Part shown: positions 29,069 through 39,927 of the stretch, piece by piece | Layout: each line of letters opens with the position of its first letter | Position numbering within the stretch: the first letter of the stretch is position 1 | DNA from: Physella acuta | Lineage: Eukaryota; Mollusca; Gastropoda; Physidae | DNA length: 64,000 nucleotides | NCBI RefSeq assembly: GCF_028476545.1 | Contig: NW_026732655.1 | Location: forward strand, 394,001 to 458,000 | Reading direction: 5' to 3' | Position numbers and translations under genes: made by a program | Notes under the pieces: model-generated | The model's input: only the letters and a program-made list of their open reading frames with translations | The model's database searches: none | Told to the model about the DNA's origin: nothing

Positions 29069-30016
29069 TAAAACATGGCGGGGGATCGGACAAAATGACG
29101 AATAAAGAGGCAGATAAAAAAAAGAAGATATGCAAAAATACACATGGAAGATTGCAAAAAAAAAAGTTATTTCCGAGTTAAGAAGTTGTAAAGAATCGAG
29201 ATTTTCGCACGATTACAACAATTCCTTTAAACTCTGCATACGAAAAAGTAAACCCAATTTTTTTTCAGGCAAAGAAATGCATAGAAAATAAGATCTAATA
29301 TGATTTTAATTATTACGTTTATTTTTCGACTATTTATTTTTAGACAATTTCTGGGAAAAACTATAACAATTTGAAAAAAAAATCAAATCAATTATGTCAT
29401 AAACAAAAGTTAATGTATCATTCAATACAGATTTAGAACAAAAATGAACAAATGTAATTAGCACATTAAACTCATGTTTTGTTTTTGGAATTTCTGACTT
29501 GAGAAATAAGATTTAATTTGAACAAGGAGATTCATCATACATAAAAAAAAAGTTTATTAAATTCTACATACACATTCTTTATCACGCTGTTAAAAATAGA
29601 TACATCTTATACATAAATGTATCTATCAGCTTCTAAGATTCCTTTTTTTAAATTAAATGGCGACATTTTTGTTTTGTTCTATGTAAACAGATAAATTACT
29701 TGATTGTTACATAAATTGAACTTTGTTGCTTTCTGCGTGGTGTATCCTAACAATGTGAATCGTCAAAATTTGAAAAGCTTGTAAGTTCTATGCATCAGGC
29801 GTTAGCTTTTAGAATCTAGAACATCAACTTAGATGCAACTTAATGCATAATTAGCCTACTATCTGCAGAGATTTTACGGAAAAAGACACCAACTTCCCCT
29901 TTTAAATTATTCATTTAATAGTAATTTATGCTTAATATTTTAGTTATGGTTTAAATACAAATAAGAGTTACTATTTAAAAGAAAAACGTTTGAACTTGCA
30001 GCACTATATATTACTT
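29069..30016. other. 3' flank of the 30 kb BTB gene
   Basis: AT-rich with no supported feature. Probably contains the 3'UTR of the minus-strand BTB gene. Confidence 0.45.
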
Positions 30017-32026
30017 TTAACGTACCAATTCTTTTATAAGCCAGCTATGATGAACTCCCATACATTCACATTGCCGATTGAAAATAAAAGAGTCCAAATG
30101 AACTTGATGTAGGCCTATATTATATGTATTCCTACCAATAGTTTCCACATTTGCTCTTTTATCCGTGAACACATACAGGCTGTAGCTACAACCCATTCTC
30201 TGGTGGAATACGCCATGCAAATTTAAAGTGCCTTTCCACATTATTTGACGGAAGATAATGCTAATGTTTTCTTTATGGACAATCTGAAATAACAGACCAT
30301 TGCCAAGTAACATGAAATAAAATCCATGCATTTCGAATATTTTATAGTTAGCCATTTCACATTCTACACTGTGTATATGATGAAGTTGATGAGAGTTGAC
30401 ATCAAAGTAAACAATTTTACTTTCGTCACCCGACAGAAACAAGATGATATTGTTTCCTTTTACTAAGGTGTAGTAAAAGCTAAAATGAGGGTCGTCGGAG
30501 TTCGAGATTTCATCGCTCAGAATAGTTGTCCATACATCATTACTGCTCTCTCTAATGACAGTTCTCGAAACAATTACTTTTGCTTTGTTCAGTTCAATTT
30601 TGTAGATAAAAGGAAATGCAATAAAATATCTTATGTTAAAGGATGTTGAATTTTTTATAGAGCCTTGATATATTAATGTTGATTGATTTGGGCCAGTGAT
30701 TTTCATTGTAATCGTCCAGTCTTTATCTACATCTTGGCTATAATAAAGATTATTTTCAAAGACATAAAATTGTTTTATTTTACTTTCTGTTTCAAACAAT
30801 TTATAAAATTTATGTTTTTCAAAATAGAACATAACAAAAGTTTGATTTGTAAAAAACACAACACTTTCTTCTAAGTAACATTTTTCTGATAGATCCACGG
30901 CAGTCTGAGGCTGGGCGTAATTTTTAATCCTGTCGTAACTTGCAACCACCCAATCAGGGACCTCGAAAATATGGTAGCTCTTAATATGCCCTAAACTGAA
31001 TTCTCTTAAATCTATGTCGACAGGTTTTTCAACGGTTTTAGCCAGTTGCTTGTCTTCACACTCTACATTGGTCAACTGCGAGTCACTGGACGAGCTATCA
31101 GGTTGTGTATTCTGGTAAACTGCAACCGTTTTGTTGTCGGTTCTGTACAACATTCGTGCTGCGAATTCATGCATGACGACATCCTTCACATCGTGATGTT
31201 CTATAGCCAGCTTGTCTTCATAGATCATCTTCAGGCCAGTTTCACTGAGTTCACCAAGATTCACCTTCTTGATCAACTGGCCCAGAATTTGGCTCCTGGT
31301 GACGTCATCGGCCACAAACTGACACACGTGTTCTTTACTGAAGCCAAAGGTTACACAAGAATCGTCACGATTTTTCTCCATGAGATCCTGGAAGTCATGA
31401 TACAACTGAAGACCGAATGTCCCGACTACATCTTTAGGGACATGACTGGCCCATTTCAGCACCGACTCAACTAAATTGTCCTGGGACTTAATCTCTCCAA
31501 TTTCTACAATTTTGATAACCATTTCCGATGGCAGGTTTAAGAAAGTTTCTGTTTGTCTAAACGCTTCAAAATCTTGAGCCATCAAATCGACCAGTTTCTT
31601 GTTGATTTCAGCAGAGTCCAAGCTAGAAATCCTCTCATACAGTTGAACATAGTTCTGGGCTGTCAAATGCTCTTCAATGAACTTCTCAGATTTCTTGACC
31701 AAAAAATCAATTTTCAAATAACTTGCAGCCAGCCATACATCTACCATATTTGATTCATCAAGTCCAACAACTCCTGTAAACAACGCCTTGATGACACAGC
31801 TAAACACATCAGCACTGATCCCCTTAATGACGATATTCTCCTTGTGTGTGATAGACTCAGTGTGAAAAACTTGCCTGAAAAACTCTGAACAAGCGCTGAG
31901 ATGGAAGCGACTGGCCTGAAACACCTGGCCATCCACAGAAATTCTACAGTCACTGTGTTCATTGTCTGACCAGTAGCGGCCCACACTTTGGATTATATCC
32001 ACTGCTAGCTCATTATCCAAGGCCAT
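30017..32026 (-). CDS. BTB-BACK protein with C-terminal beta-rich domain, 669 aa
   Basis: One open coding exon. The start is 21 bases after a pyrimidine-rich acceptor (TTTTTAG, 32050-32049), so the first exon is non-coding. BTB/POZ covers about residues 18-118 and BACK about 122-235 (with 'VESVLKWASHVPKDVVG'). From about 345 ('YHIFEVPDWVVASYD') a beta-rich C-terminal domain follows with landmarks 'NQTFVMF', 'FYVFENNLYYS', 'GDESKIVYFD', 'LLGNGLLFQIVH' and 'FNRQCECMGV'. Length and order match KLHL-type proteins (CUL3 adaptors whose C-terminal propeller holds the substrate), but canonical kelch motifs are not visible. It forms an inverted pair with the 49.1 kb gene. Substrate unknown. Confidence 0.88.
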   Translation of the reverse strand: MALDNELAVDIIQSVGRYWSDNEHSDCRISVDGQVFQASRFHLSACSEFFRQVFHTESITHKENIVIKGISADVFSCVIKALFTGVVGLDESNMVDVWLAASYLKIDFLVKKSEKFIEEHLTAQNYVQLYERISSLDSAEINKKLVDLMAQDFEAFRQTETFLNLPSEMVIKIVEIGEIKSQDNLVESVLKWASHVPKDVVGTFGLQLYHDFQDLMEKNRDDSCVTFGFSKEHVCQFVADDVTRSQILGQLIKKVNLGELSETGLKMIYEDKLAIEHHDVKDVVMHEFAARMLYRTDNKTVAVYQNTQPDSSSSDSQLTNVECEDKQLAKTVEKPVDIDLREFSLGHIKSYHIFEVPDWVVASYDRIKNYAQPQTAVDLSEKCYLEESVVFFTNQTFVMFYFEKHKFYKLFETESKIKQFYVFENNLYYSQDVDKDWTITMKITGPNQSTLIYQGSIKNSTSFNIRYFIAFPFIYKIELNKAKVIVSRTVIRESSNDVWTTILSDEISNSDDPHFSFYYTLVKGNNIILFLSGDESKIVYFDVNSHQLHHIHSVECEMANYKIFEMHGFYFMLLGNGLLFQIVHKENISIIFRQIMWKGTLNLHGVFHQRMGCSYSLYVFTDKRANVETIGRNTYNIGLHQVHLDSFIFNRQCECMGVHHSWLIKELVR

Positions 32027-32716
32027 TTTTTCTTAAGGGTTTTTTTTTCTAAAAATTTAAAAATAAAATTTTAATAAAATAATTAAACATGGTGTTGCTA
32101 CTATATTAAATAACAAAAACTTTAAGTATTTATAAGCCAAGTGTAAAGCTTAAAATTAAATAAACAGTATTGTATTATGATGCTAAAAGTGATAGCCGTA
32201 CCATACAGTTTTAGTGCATTTACTTATACGGCTAATACTGTAATCAGTCTTTATAAAATATTTTCAATGTAGCATTCCTTTTGCAACAACTGTAATTTTA
32301 AAAGTACAAAAATAATATACTGTCTAAATTCCTGCCCCCCCCCCCAATTATATACTATCTACATAAAATATATCTATTCTATTGTTATATAGGCGCGGTA
32401 GACTGCTTAAGACCACCCACCCCAACCCCCCCCCCCCCCCCACCTGCATAAGAGATGCAAAAAAAAAATCTGCCTCTCTCCACACTCCTATGTAATCCGG
32501 ATTCGGCTGCTTATGTTTTACTTAGAATAAAATAGGTCAAGTAAAACTACTGAGGGTTTACATTTCACAAGGATGGGAAACAAATTCAGTTATAACATTA
32601 TCAGATGTAGAACGTGTTAACCTTTCGTAAAGTTATCTCTTCGCACCATTATAATTAGATAGCATCCTGAGTTAGAAGAAAATAGAATGTAATAGATAAA
32701 TAAAACACTTACATAC

Positions 32717-32860
32717 CTACTACACGTCGTGAATGGATACGGTTGTGTGGGGTGGACTGTCACTTCCGTGTGGCTGTGTGTGTATCTGTGTGTGTGTAGT
32801 GACGGGTAACCCAGTTCCTATTTGACATTGAAACTGAAATCAACACATCATTGAAACATC
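32717..32860 (-). promoter_or_regulatory. Non-coding first exon of the 30 kb BTB gene
   Basis: On the minus strand TAGTAG|GTATGTAAG gives a clear donor (exon end 32717). The exon and its upstream sequence match 48010-48140 before the 49.1 kb gene: 'caatgatgtgttg', 'cactacacacacacag' and 'ggaagtgacag'. The transcription start is not defined, so the outer boundary is approximate. Confidence 0.6.
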
Positions 32861-34285
32861 GTCTACATCTATTAGTCACAGCATACAGCATACATGATAC
32901 ATTTTAAAGATCAAAATGCGTGGGATTTATAATGTTGATATATATTCTGTTAAATGTGTAGAGGGTAGCATATAGAACATTTTAGAAAACAGTGTTTGAT
33001 TTATGCATATAATTTTTATAGGCCTATATATTTTAATGTTAAACTTGTTTGAGAAAAATATTTTATAAAATAGCCATTAGTCAAAACGCAATGTGCTTTA
33101 CTGCACGTTGAAAAATATTAGTGACAAAGCAAATAAATAACTAAATAGCTAAAAATCCGACACATTTAAAATAACATAGTCTACCAATACCTATTAGAAA
33201 AAACAAAGTATTTACATTATGAGTCAACACAACACCATATAAAATGCACACTTAACTGACTCCGTTATAAATCCGGCTGTTCTATGGTATTCGTGTTATT
33301 TTTAAAATTTGTATTACTTTTGGCGGAGAAAATTGTCTACATTTCATAGTGTACGACATGATATGTAGATCTAAATAAAATTTAAATGAAATAGTTCATT
33401 TCTTTATATTCTAAAATCGGAAGATAACGCCATTAGTGTTGTGTTCTTTTCTAGTTTAAACAAGTGTATGTGACGTCATTGTTTATTGCGTTCTTGTCAC
33501 GACAAAAAACACAGCTGCATAGTTAAAAATGTTTCTACATTCGAATATACCTTTATTTTTTTTCTTGCTTTAAATAAAATTTAGTTTATTCATTTATAAC
33601 ATTCACCATATTATTTTCAACAAAATTCCGCATCTTTAAGTTCTTCATATATAGCTGAACATACTGATCACATCGCCTAAAATGTTGCGGACAGAGAGAG
33701 AGATAGAGAGAGAGAGAGAGAAGTGCGCACATGGACTTTTATATATTAGGATTGATGAATATTTTTTATTACGTTCTTACATAGCTAAGGGAGGCAAATT
33801 ATTTCTTGACTATGAATAAGGCTTGCATAGAACATTAAAATCCCATAAGTTTTAAAATAAGCAATATCAGCAAGAGAATGATTTTATATTCCATAAATAA
33901 CATACTAGCTGTAATGTTGATAGGTGAAACAACACAGGTTGAATAAACACAGGTTGAAATTACAAGCAGGATTTATTTGACCTCACTTGTTGTTTACCAG
34001 TTGACAACTGATTATTAAAATCTCTTACCTGTTCACATAATTGTATAGGCTACCTGTGTAAACAACAAGGGACGCAACTTGAATAATGCAAGAGCTAATG
34101 TAAGAGCTGAATGGCATGGTTCGTTCCCTTTTGTATTTCAAGACACTACACTAACCTTTGACCTTTGTCGGATAAGTTTGTAGTGATTTTCTGGTTTGAA
34201 TTTCGTTTACTTCTAGCACAATTTGAAGTGATAAAACTGTAGATTTTAATTCAGTGTGCCGCTTGAACTATTGATAATGCATTTT
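32861..34285 (-). other. Upstream region of the 30 kb BTB gene, conserved with 47.3-48.0 kb
   Basis: In reverse complement, 34150-33950 matches 47340-47540 ('cgaaggttagtgtaatgtct', 'gccattcagc', 'cgtcccttgttntttac', 'gaggtcaaataaatc'). The paralogy therefore includes the promoter region. A GA microsatellite lies at about 33694-33720. Confidence 0.65.
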
Positions 34286-34287
34286 AA

Positions 34288-34702
34288 AATATGTCTGTAA
34301 TGACGCTAGCTCAGAGTAGATTGTAGAAACAGACTATAGTTTAGTTAAACAGACCAATGGATAGATATACAGGAGCTGACCGGTCACGCGGGACGGTCAG
34401 CTGACCACTGAAGCGTGGATCAGTAGTTAGATCAGTAGCAGTTGGTGATAGGTAGCAGTAGGGAACCGTCACAGAAATGTAGAGTTAGGTAGAGAGTTAG
34501 AGGTAGATAGTGTTAGGGATGGTGATGGGAGGGTTCAGTTAGATAGAAGTGTGTAATTAGTAGGATTAGTAGAGCGCATACAGTATAGACCAGTTAGGTA
34601 GAAGTAGAACAGTTGATTTGTGTAAATAAAGAATTATAGAGCATCTTGAACTGGACTGTGTGTTGGATCTTCTCTTCATCTGATTACCCCCACCCTCACA
34701 TT
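34288..34702 (+). mobile_element. Possible solitary LTR-like fossil segment
   Basis: The segment starts near TGTAATGACGC, has AATAAAG (34626-34632) in the last quarter, and ends CCCTCACA followed by TTTGGTGG, the usual look of an LTR end and adjoining primer-binding region. No internal retroelement genes or second LTR were seen. Family and age unknown; broken remnant. Confidence 0.3.
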
Positions 34703-34965
34703 TGGTGGTGCTGTTTTTCCCCACCTTCACAATGTCCATGGAATAAATGAAGTAGAATTCACCTGTTTCAATGACCACAGCAACTGAATAGATAGTATAG
34801 TTATAACTATATTTTCTTTAGCCGAAGTCGGGTACCCATAAAAGATGAGTTGGCTCAAGGAAATTTTAACTTCCACGAACCCCGGGATTAGAACTAGAGA
34901 CTTTCGACTTAGTAGCCGTATGCACTAACATCCGACCACCCTAATTTCAGTGCAAAAACTTCCAT
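34703..34965 (-). mobile_element. tRNA-derived SINE (second family), minus strand
   Basis: In reverse complement: A-box-like GGTCGGATGTTAGTGCATA, B-box-like TAGTTCTAATCCC, then 'tgggtaccc' and a 3' body ending in a 'gtgaattctacttcattta' type segment. The same body occurs at 45665-45780 (minus), 52040-52300 (plus) and 57265-57480 (plus). An ORF at 34566-34778 is a by-product. Confidence 0.75.
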
Positions 34966-35202
34966 TCATTTGTTGGTAATGATTTTGAATCGTTTTCTCG
35001 AACAAGGGTCTAGTTAGATACCTCGAACCTTACGAACGTGGGTGTCTTTAGATAACTCATACGACTTTGACCTGCTTATCTGTTGATAAGTAGAAATTAA
35101 AACGTGTTTAAAGTTACAGTTGTTGTCTTCTAAGAACAGACAATCAAACCAGTAAGTACGTAGTAATAAAACGTAACTTTAATGTGGGTATATGGTAGAC
35201 TA

Positions 35203-35450
35203 CAGCGAGTCCGTGTGGCCGAGTCAGTAAAGCTCGAACTTCGAACAGATGAGACTCAATACATGTGCACTACGATCCATCTATGAAAGAAAGTTTTAAC
35301 TGTCAAACAACTGCTGCTTTGTAGTTTCTGCCTGGATGAAAAAAGGCTGATGAAGCAAACACAAGAAAAAAAAACAAGCTCAAATGTAAGTCAACAGTCT
35401 ATAGGGCGCATAAGAAGCTAACACGTAATTCTTGAATATGTTGGAGGAAA
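35203..35450 (+). mobile_element. tRNA-derived SINE (first family)
   Basis: A-box-like GTGTGGCCGAGTCAGTAAAGC, a degraded B box, then the body shared with 5664-5912: 'aacaactgctgctttgtag', 'ggatgaaaaaaggct' and 'gggcgcataa…ctaacacg'. Decayed copy. Confidence 0.7.
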
Positions 35451-35709
35451 TAAGGACCAACTTTATAATTAAGAAATTACAGTAAAATTACAGTAGAAGT
35501 AGAGTCAAGTGCAAGTACGAATATTTTCTACTTTAGTTAAAACTGAGGAGACTCTTTATGCAATGTGTATGTGTATGTTGGTTTAACTTTAAATCTAATG
35601 AAAAAAAAAGAATTTGGATTACTAACAAACCTAGCAGTTTGTAAGTCGTAGCATTAATGTTTATACGTTTTGTACTTGTTATTGTAATTCTTTTTAAACA
35701 AGGTAATTA

Positions 35710-36410
35710 AAAAGTCTAGTGACAATTTTAGCGCAATTTCCTTATGTTATCTAAAAATAGCTCTGTCGTAGCGTAAATCAAGAGCAGGGTTAGTAAAACC
35801 ATTGGTTAGTTAATTAGTTATTAAAACGTTTTTTATTAATTTTTTTTTCAGTATTTTACATGTTTTATTTACAATAGAGTTACATGACTAAAAACCATTG
35901 TGCGCCTAGCTACTGAACGTGATGACGCAGCCATTGAACGTGATGGCGCAGCTATTGAACGTGATGACGCGTGTTGTGTGGTTGGATAAACATGCCTACT
36001 AATTCGGTCCAAATTTTAATTAATTCAAAAATTTTTTGTGACCGAACGAAAGGATATTTTTGAAAACTTTCTTCGGCAATATTGTTCTAAATTATGGCAG
36101 GAATCGATTAGTAAATGTTTCAAGTCGCTAAGTGGTCTGGTTGCCGAGATATGGGCCAAAAACTGATTCTTTTCGAGGTTTTTTGGCTTTTCCGGGAAAT
36201 CCATGAAAGAAACCCGGAATTTTTTTGGCCCACTATCATCCTGGTAACTTGCTTAACATAATTGCTTTGGAACTAGTCCTCGATATTGCTTCGTTGAGGA
36301 GGAGATACGAATTAAAGCTGCGGACACACATTCATATATTCATACATTCATACATCCAGAAATGACGGGTTAATAAACGCAATTCTCCAGAATGGAATTT
36401 GCGCTAAAAA
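35710..36410 (+). mobile_element. MITE, GCGCAATTTCC-end family, most complete copy
   Basis: 5' end AAAAAGTCTAGTGACAATTT then TAGCGCAATTTCC; 3' end GGAATTTGCGCTAAAAA, an inverted terminal match. About 700 bp and non-coding. Together with the copies at 1, 18.4, 21.7 and 45.8 kb it defines the family. It lies 80 bases upstream of the start codon of the short BTB gene, so it may form part of that gene's 5' intron. Confidence 0.8.
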
Positions 36411-36490
36411 GTAATTTTAGATTAAAACATGATTTGATTTTTCGCTAAAATAATACTATGACTTAAAACTAATTCATTTCAGCTTTAACT

Positions 36491-37396
36491 ATGGAGATAG
36501 ACGCAAGTTTTATTCTAGAAACAGTTGACCAGTTTCGTGTAGAGAATAATCTTTATGACTGCACCATCATTGTTGATGGCCAGATTTTTAAAGCAACGAA
36601 ATCTCATCTCTGCGCATGCTCTGAATTTTTCCGGCAAGCGCTGACTCCAGATTTTAAGGAACTCAAGGAAACAGAATCCCATCTTTTCGCCTTCTCGGAG
36701 TCACTCCGACAAGTTCTCAGTACAGATTCAAAGGTAGTGATCAAGGGAATTAAGCCAGAAATATTCAGGATTATTCTCCGTGCTATCGTGACAGGAAAAC
36801 TTTTGATTAACCAGACGAATATGATCGACATTTGGTTTGCTAGCTGCTACCTAAAAGTTATTTACTTGCCGAGAATGTGTGAGGAATACATAGAGAAAAA
36901 TCTATCACTAGAAAATTATTTATTTTTACATGACGAAGCTCTAACAATGGGATGTATGTCTGTGTCTACAAAACTATCCACCCTAATAGCGTCCGACTGT
37001 ATCAGATTTAGTGCAACGCATTATTTTCTTAATAAACCGTCAGATTTTATTTTAGATACATTTATAAATGGATACCCCAGTGATAATCCTGATGATTTAA
37101 TCCGTGCGGTTTACGCGTGGTTGAACCACGAAGTAAAAGGCGAAGTTGCAGACTACACATTCCAGCCCCACGCCGACATTGAAGAGGTCAGGAACAGAAC
37201 ATTCGCTGAGGATGTCAATGTGTACAAGTTTACGCGAGAGCATGTCGTGAAATTTGTGACTCGGCGTCTCAGTCTGGCTCAAGATAGAGAGTCGACAAAA
37301 CATGAAGTAGTAGCGAAACTACAGTCAGTCGTACAAGATAGACCAACTCAGAACTTAGCTGTTCAACAAATGTTAAATAGTTTGAATAATTCATAG
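36491..37396 (+). CDS. Short BTB-BACK protein, 301 aa, with a duplicated BTB segment
   Basis: Starts 8 bases after an acceptor (TTTCAG, 36477-36482). BTB begins at about residue 18 ('LYDCTIIVDGQIFKATKSHLCACSEFFRQ'). A second version of the same helical segment follows 25 residues later ('TESHLFAFSESLRQVLSTD') before the fold resumes with 'KVVIKGIKPEIF'. BACK covers about residues 135-245 and the protein ends shortly after. No C-terminal propeller-like domain is present, unlike the long BTB copies. The closest relative in the window is 58433-59422. A CUL3-adaptor-like or dimerisation role is inferred from family; partner unknown. Confidence 0.85.
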   Translation: MEIDASFILETVDQFRVENNLYDCTIIVDGQIFKATKSHLCACSEFFRQALTPDFKELKETESHLFAFSESLRQVLSTDSKVVIKGIKPEIFRIILRAIVTGKLLINQTNMIDIWFASCYLKVIYLPRMCEEYIEKNLSLENYLFLHDEALTMGCMSVSTKLSTLIASDCIRFSATHYFLNKPSDFILDTFINGYPSDNPDDLIRAVYAWLNHEVKGEVADYTFQPHADIEEVRNRTFAEDVNVYKFTREHVVKFVTRRLSLAQDRESTKHEVVAKLQSVVQDRPTQNLAVQQMLNSLNNS

Positions 37397-37815
37397 AATG
37401 TGTATTTTTAAAAACTGATTCACGTGTAGTAGTTTTCTTAAAAATATACTCAATTAAAAACATAAAACATAATATGCTACGTATTAAATAAGCGTATGTG
37501 AGATGTGTGTGTTATATCTTTTTTTAATTTCAGCTGTGGTTAGTTATAAATACATTTACATATAGGCCCTACATATTTCCGATGGGGAATAACTGTCAAT
37601 CAATAAACACTAATAATTTTTTTTAAAGTTCAATTGCACGTGTGCTTCTGTTTTGTTTTTAATGAAAGTTATTTATAAAAATGTTTTACTTTCATGTATA
37701 ATAAAACATTATGCAGTTTTCACCTTCAAAGTCAGCATAGCAAAACGTAAAATAATTCGAAATGATTAAGAACTTGGTTAAAGAATTGATACATGCAAAT
37801 AATATTTTTTATATT
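37397..37815. other. 3' flank of the short BTB gene
   Basis: AT-rich, no supported feature. Confidence 0.4.
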
Positions 37816-37823
37816 ATGTAAAG

Positions 37824-38637
37824 CAGGGGTCTCCAAACTTTTCAGCCCGAGGGCCGCATTAACTATCAAATATCAGTTCGGGGGCCAGAGTCACTTTGGG
37901 GTGGCGGTGTTCCCGTGCCCCCCCCCCCCCCCCCCCCCCAACGAATTATAATTTATATAGAAATATATACATATTTTAAATTCACCCCCAGGAGAACAAG
38001 TCTGAAAGAAACATTGTCGGGGGCCGACAACACAGTCGAGGTCCAAGTTTTTTCTCCTTGGGCAAACACAAAAACCCACCCGCCATTTTTTAAAACTTGT
38101 CTCTAAGGAAGTCATTTCTTGCAATTCAATGCCCTTAATCTGCAGTTCATCTGGGCAACTGGTTACATTTGCTTCAAATGGGTTTTGAAACAGTCTCACT
38201 TCTTCTGCATTTGAATCCTAGTCAGAAAACCTTTACTGAAACTGCAGCTGGAGGTCCTTGATGATCTCGCAAGCAAATGATATAAGGAACTCAGCTATTG
38301 CTTCCATCATGAAGACCTTGCACTGCTGAAAGTGCGTCAAGCTGTTGCACTGTACTTGTTCCAAAAACATGCTATCCAGCTACTCATCCATTGCAATTGA
38401 AAAATTGCGAAACTTGTTAGCAGTTTTCACTGTTGTTTTCATCAATGTCTGCAACGTGGAGGGTATTGGTATTTGCACCCACAGCTATATTTTCAAATTG
38501 TTTTGTATTTTCTGGGCAAAGTTCCTCAGCCACTTCTAACAAACATTTTTTTCCGTGAACAAAATGATCTCCGCGGGCCGGATGAGAAGAACTCGCGGGC
38601 CGCATCCGGCCCGCGGGCCGTAGTTTGGAGACCCCTG
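37824..38637 (-). mobile_element. hAT (Charlie-like) DNA transposon relic, 814 bp
   Basis: Ends are inverted repeats CAGGGGTCTCCAAACTTTTC … AGTTTGGAGACCCCTG. Perfect 8 bp target duplications ATGTAAAG flank it (37816-37823, 38638-38645). On the minus strand, 38199-38085 encodes 'LFQNPFEANVTSCPDELQIK', which resembles the conserved stretch before the dimerisation domain of Charlie-type hAT transposases. The rest of the transposase is missing or decayed with stops (for example in-frame stops just upstream of that stretch). A poly-C run lies near the left end. Confidence 0.88.
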
Positions 38638-38970
38638 ATGTAAAGCAAACAAAAGAACATTTAAAATTCGTTATAAATTACTGGTTTGATTTATTAAAAC
38701 TTTGCATTTTTTATTTATTCATGAGTCTAATTTTTTTGTAAACGAGATTATTTATAAAATTTGTATTAAATATGGTGTTTTTTTATTTTCTATTTTATGT
38801 ACACGTATCTTTCATTATGACACGCGATTAATTGCTTCCTTAGTTCGAACATTTATGATACATGATAACCTGCTTCCTTAGTTCGAACATTTATGATACA
38901 TGATAATCTGCTACTAAGACTTCATTTACTATTTTATTTACTAAATCTACTTTGGGAAAAGGTTTTAAAA

Positions 38971-39075
38971 ATGGCGTCGGATAACAAGCTAGCAGTGGAA
39001 ATAATCCAAAGTGTGGGCCACTACTGGTCAGACAATGAACTCAATGACTGTAGAATTTCTGTGGATAGTATATAG
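38971..39075 (+). pseudogene. 5' fragment of a long BTB-BACK gene
   Basis: ATGGCGTCGGATAACAAGCT begins a 34-codon frame matching residues 1-32 of the 14.3, 30.0 and 49.1 kb BTB proteins ('NKLAVEIIQSVGHYWSDNE'). Homology ends abruptly after GTGGAT (39066), where an ATAGATAGAT microsatellite follows. The remaining gene is absent. The break inside a tetranucleotide repeat suggests deletion or recombination there. Confidence 0.85.
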
Positions 39076-39473
39076 ATAAATAGATAGATAGCCATGTAAT
39101 AAAAGGTACGTAACTCTAATAAACAAAACATAATGTAATAGCCAGTTTCTTAGCATAGAAGTTATACTTTTGAATATTGTATTATCTAGACGAAAAGACG
39201 GAAAGAATAGGTAAACCTCGACTACATTGTTCGCATATTTTAAGACCGAGCCATTGTAAAGCTAGTCATTGTTACACGTACACCATTGTGTTTTTAACGC
39301 TATAGACATTGTTCATCCAAAAACTATGTAACACTAACTTGTGGTAACGCTTGGCTGCGTCGAACAAAATTTTTATGGTTACGTGATACGCTATTGTGTT
39401 GTCTCACCTTAAAGCACTAAACCTTAGTGGGTAAAGTTGACGGGTTATCCCCACTGAGGAAGTTATACAAATG

Positions 39474-39477
<4 letters not shown>
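39076..39477. other. Intergenic DNA, nothing recognised
   Basis: AT-rich, no gene or clear repeat. Confidence 0.4.
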
Positions 39478-39567
<90 letters not shown>

Positions 39568-39682
39568 CGTGTACGTGTACGTGTACGTGTACGTGTACGT
39601 GTACGTGTACGTGTACGTGTACGTGTACGTGTGCGTGTGTGCGTGCGTGCGTGCGTGTGTGTCTGTGTGTGTGTGTGTGTGT
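39478..39682. repeat. Long alternating purine-pyrimidine tract: (TA)n-(TG)n-(TACGTG)n
   Basis: (TA) for about 65 bases, (TG) for about 22, then about 12 units of TACGTG, then CGTG/TG repeats. Strict R-Y alternation holds from about 39478 to 39661, where TGTCTG breaks it. Translated repeats across it are artefacts. Confidence 0.93.
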
Positions 39683-39927
39683 TCAAGGAAGTAAAGTGAT
39701 CTTTCTCTTTCTACCGTAAAACTTTTTTTTTTAAAAAAGGGTGGGGGGGGGGGGGGTTCATGTAACGCTTCCTAAACTGTTTATCATCTGTCTTAACCAC
39801 CACCCATCAAAACACAAGTTTTAGAACCCATCTAAACTTCTAGTTTTTTACCTTCACATAACTTAAGTGTTTTCAACATGTAACTCGAGAGAAAAATTTG
39901 TCAAAGTAGGGCAATCGAAATACGAGC
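39683..39927. other. Upstream of the candidate TLR promoter
   Basis: Contains a poly-G run (about 39741-39757). Nothing else recognised. Confidence 0.4.
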
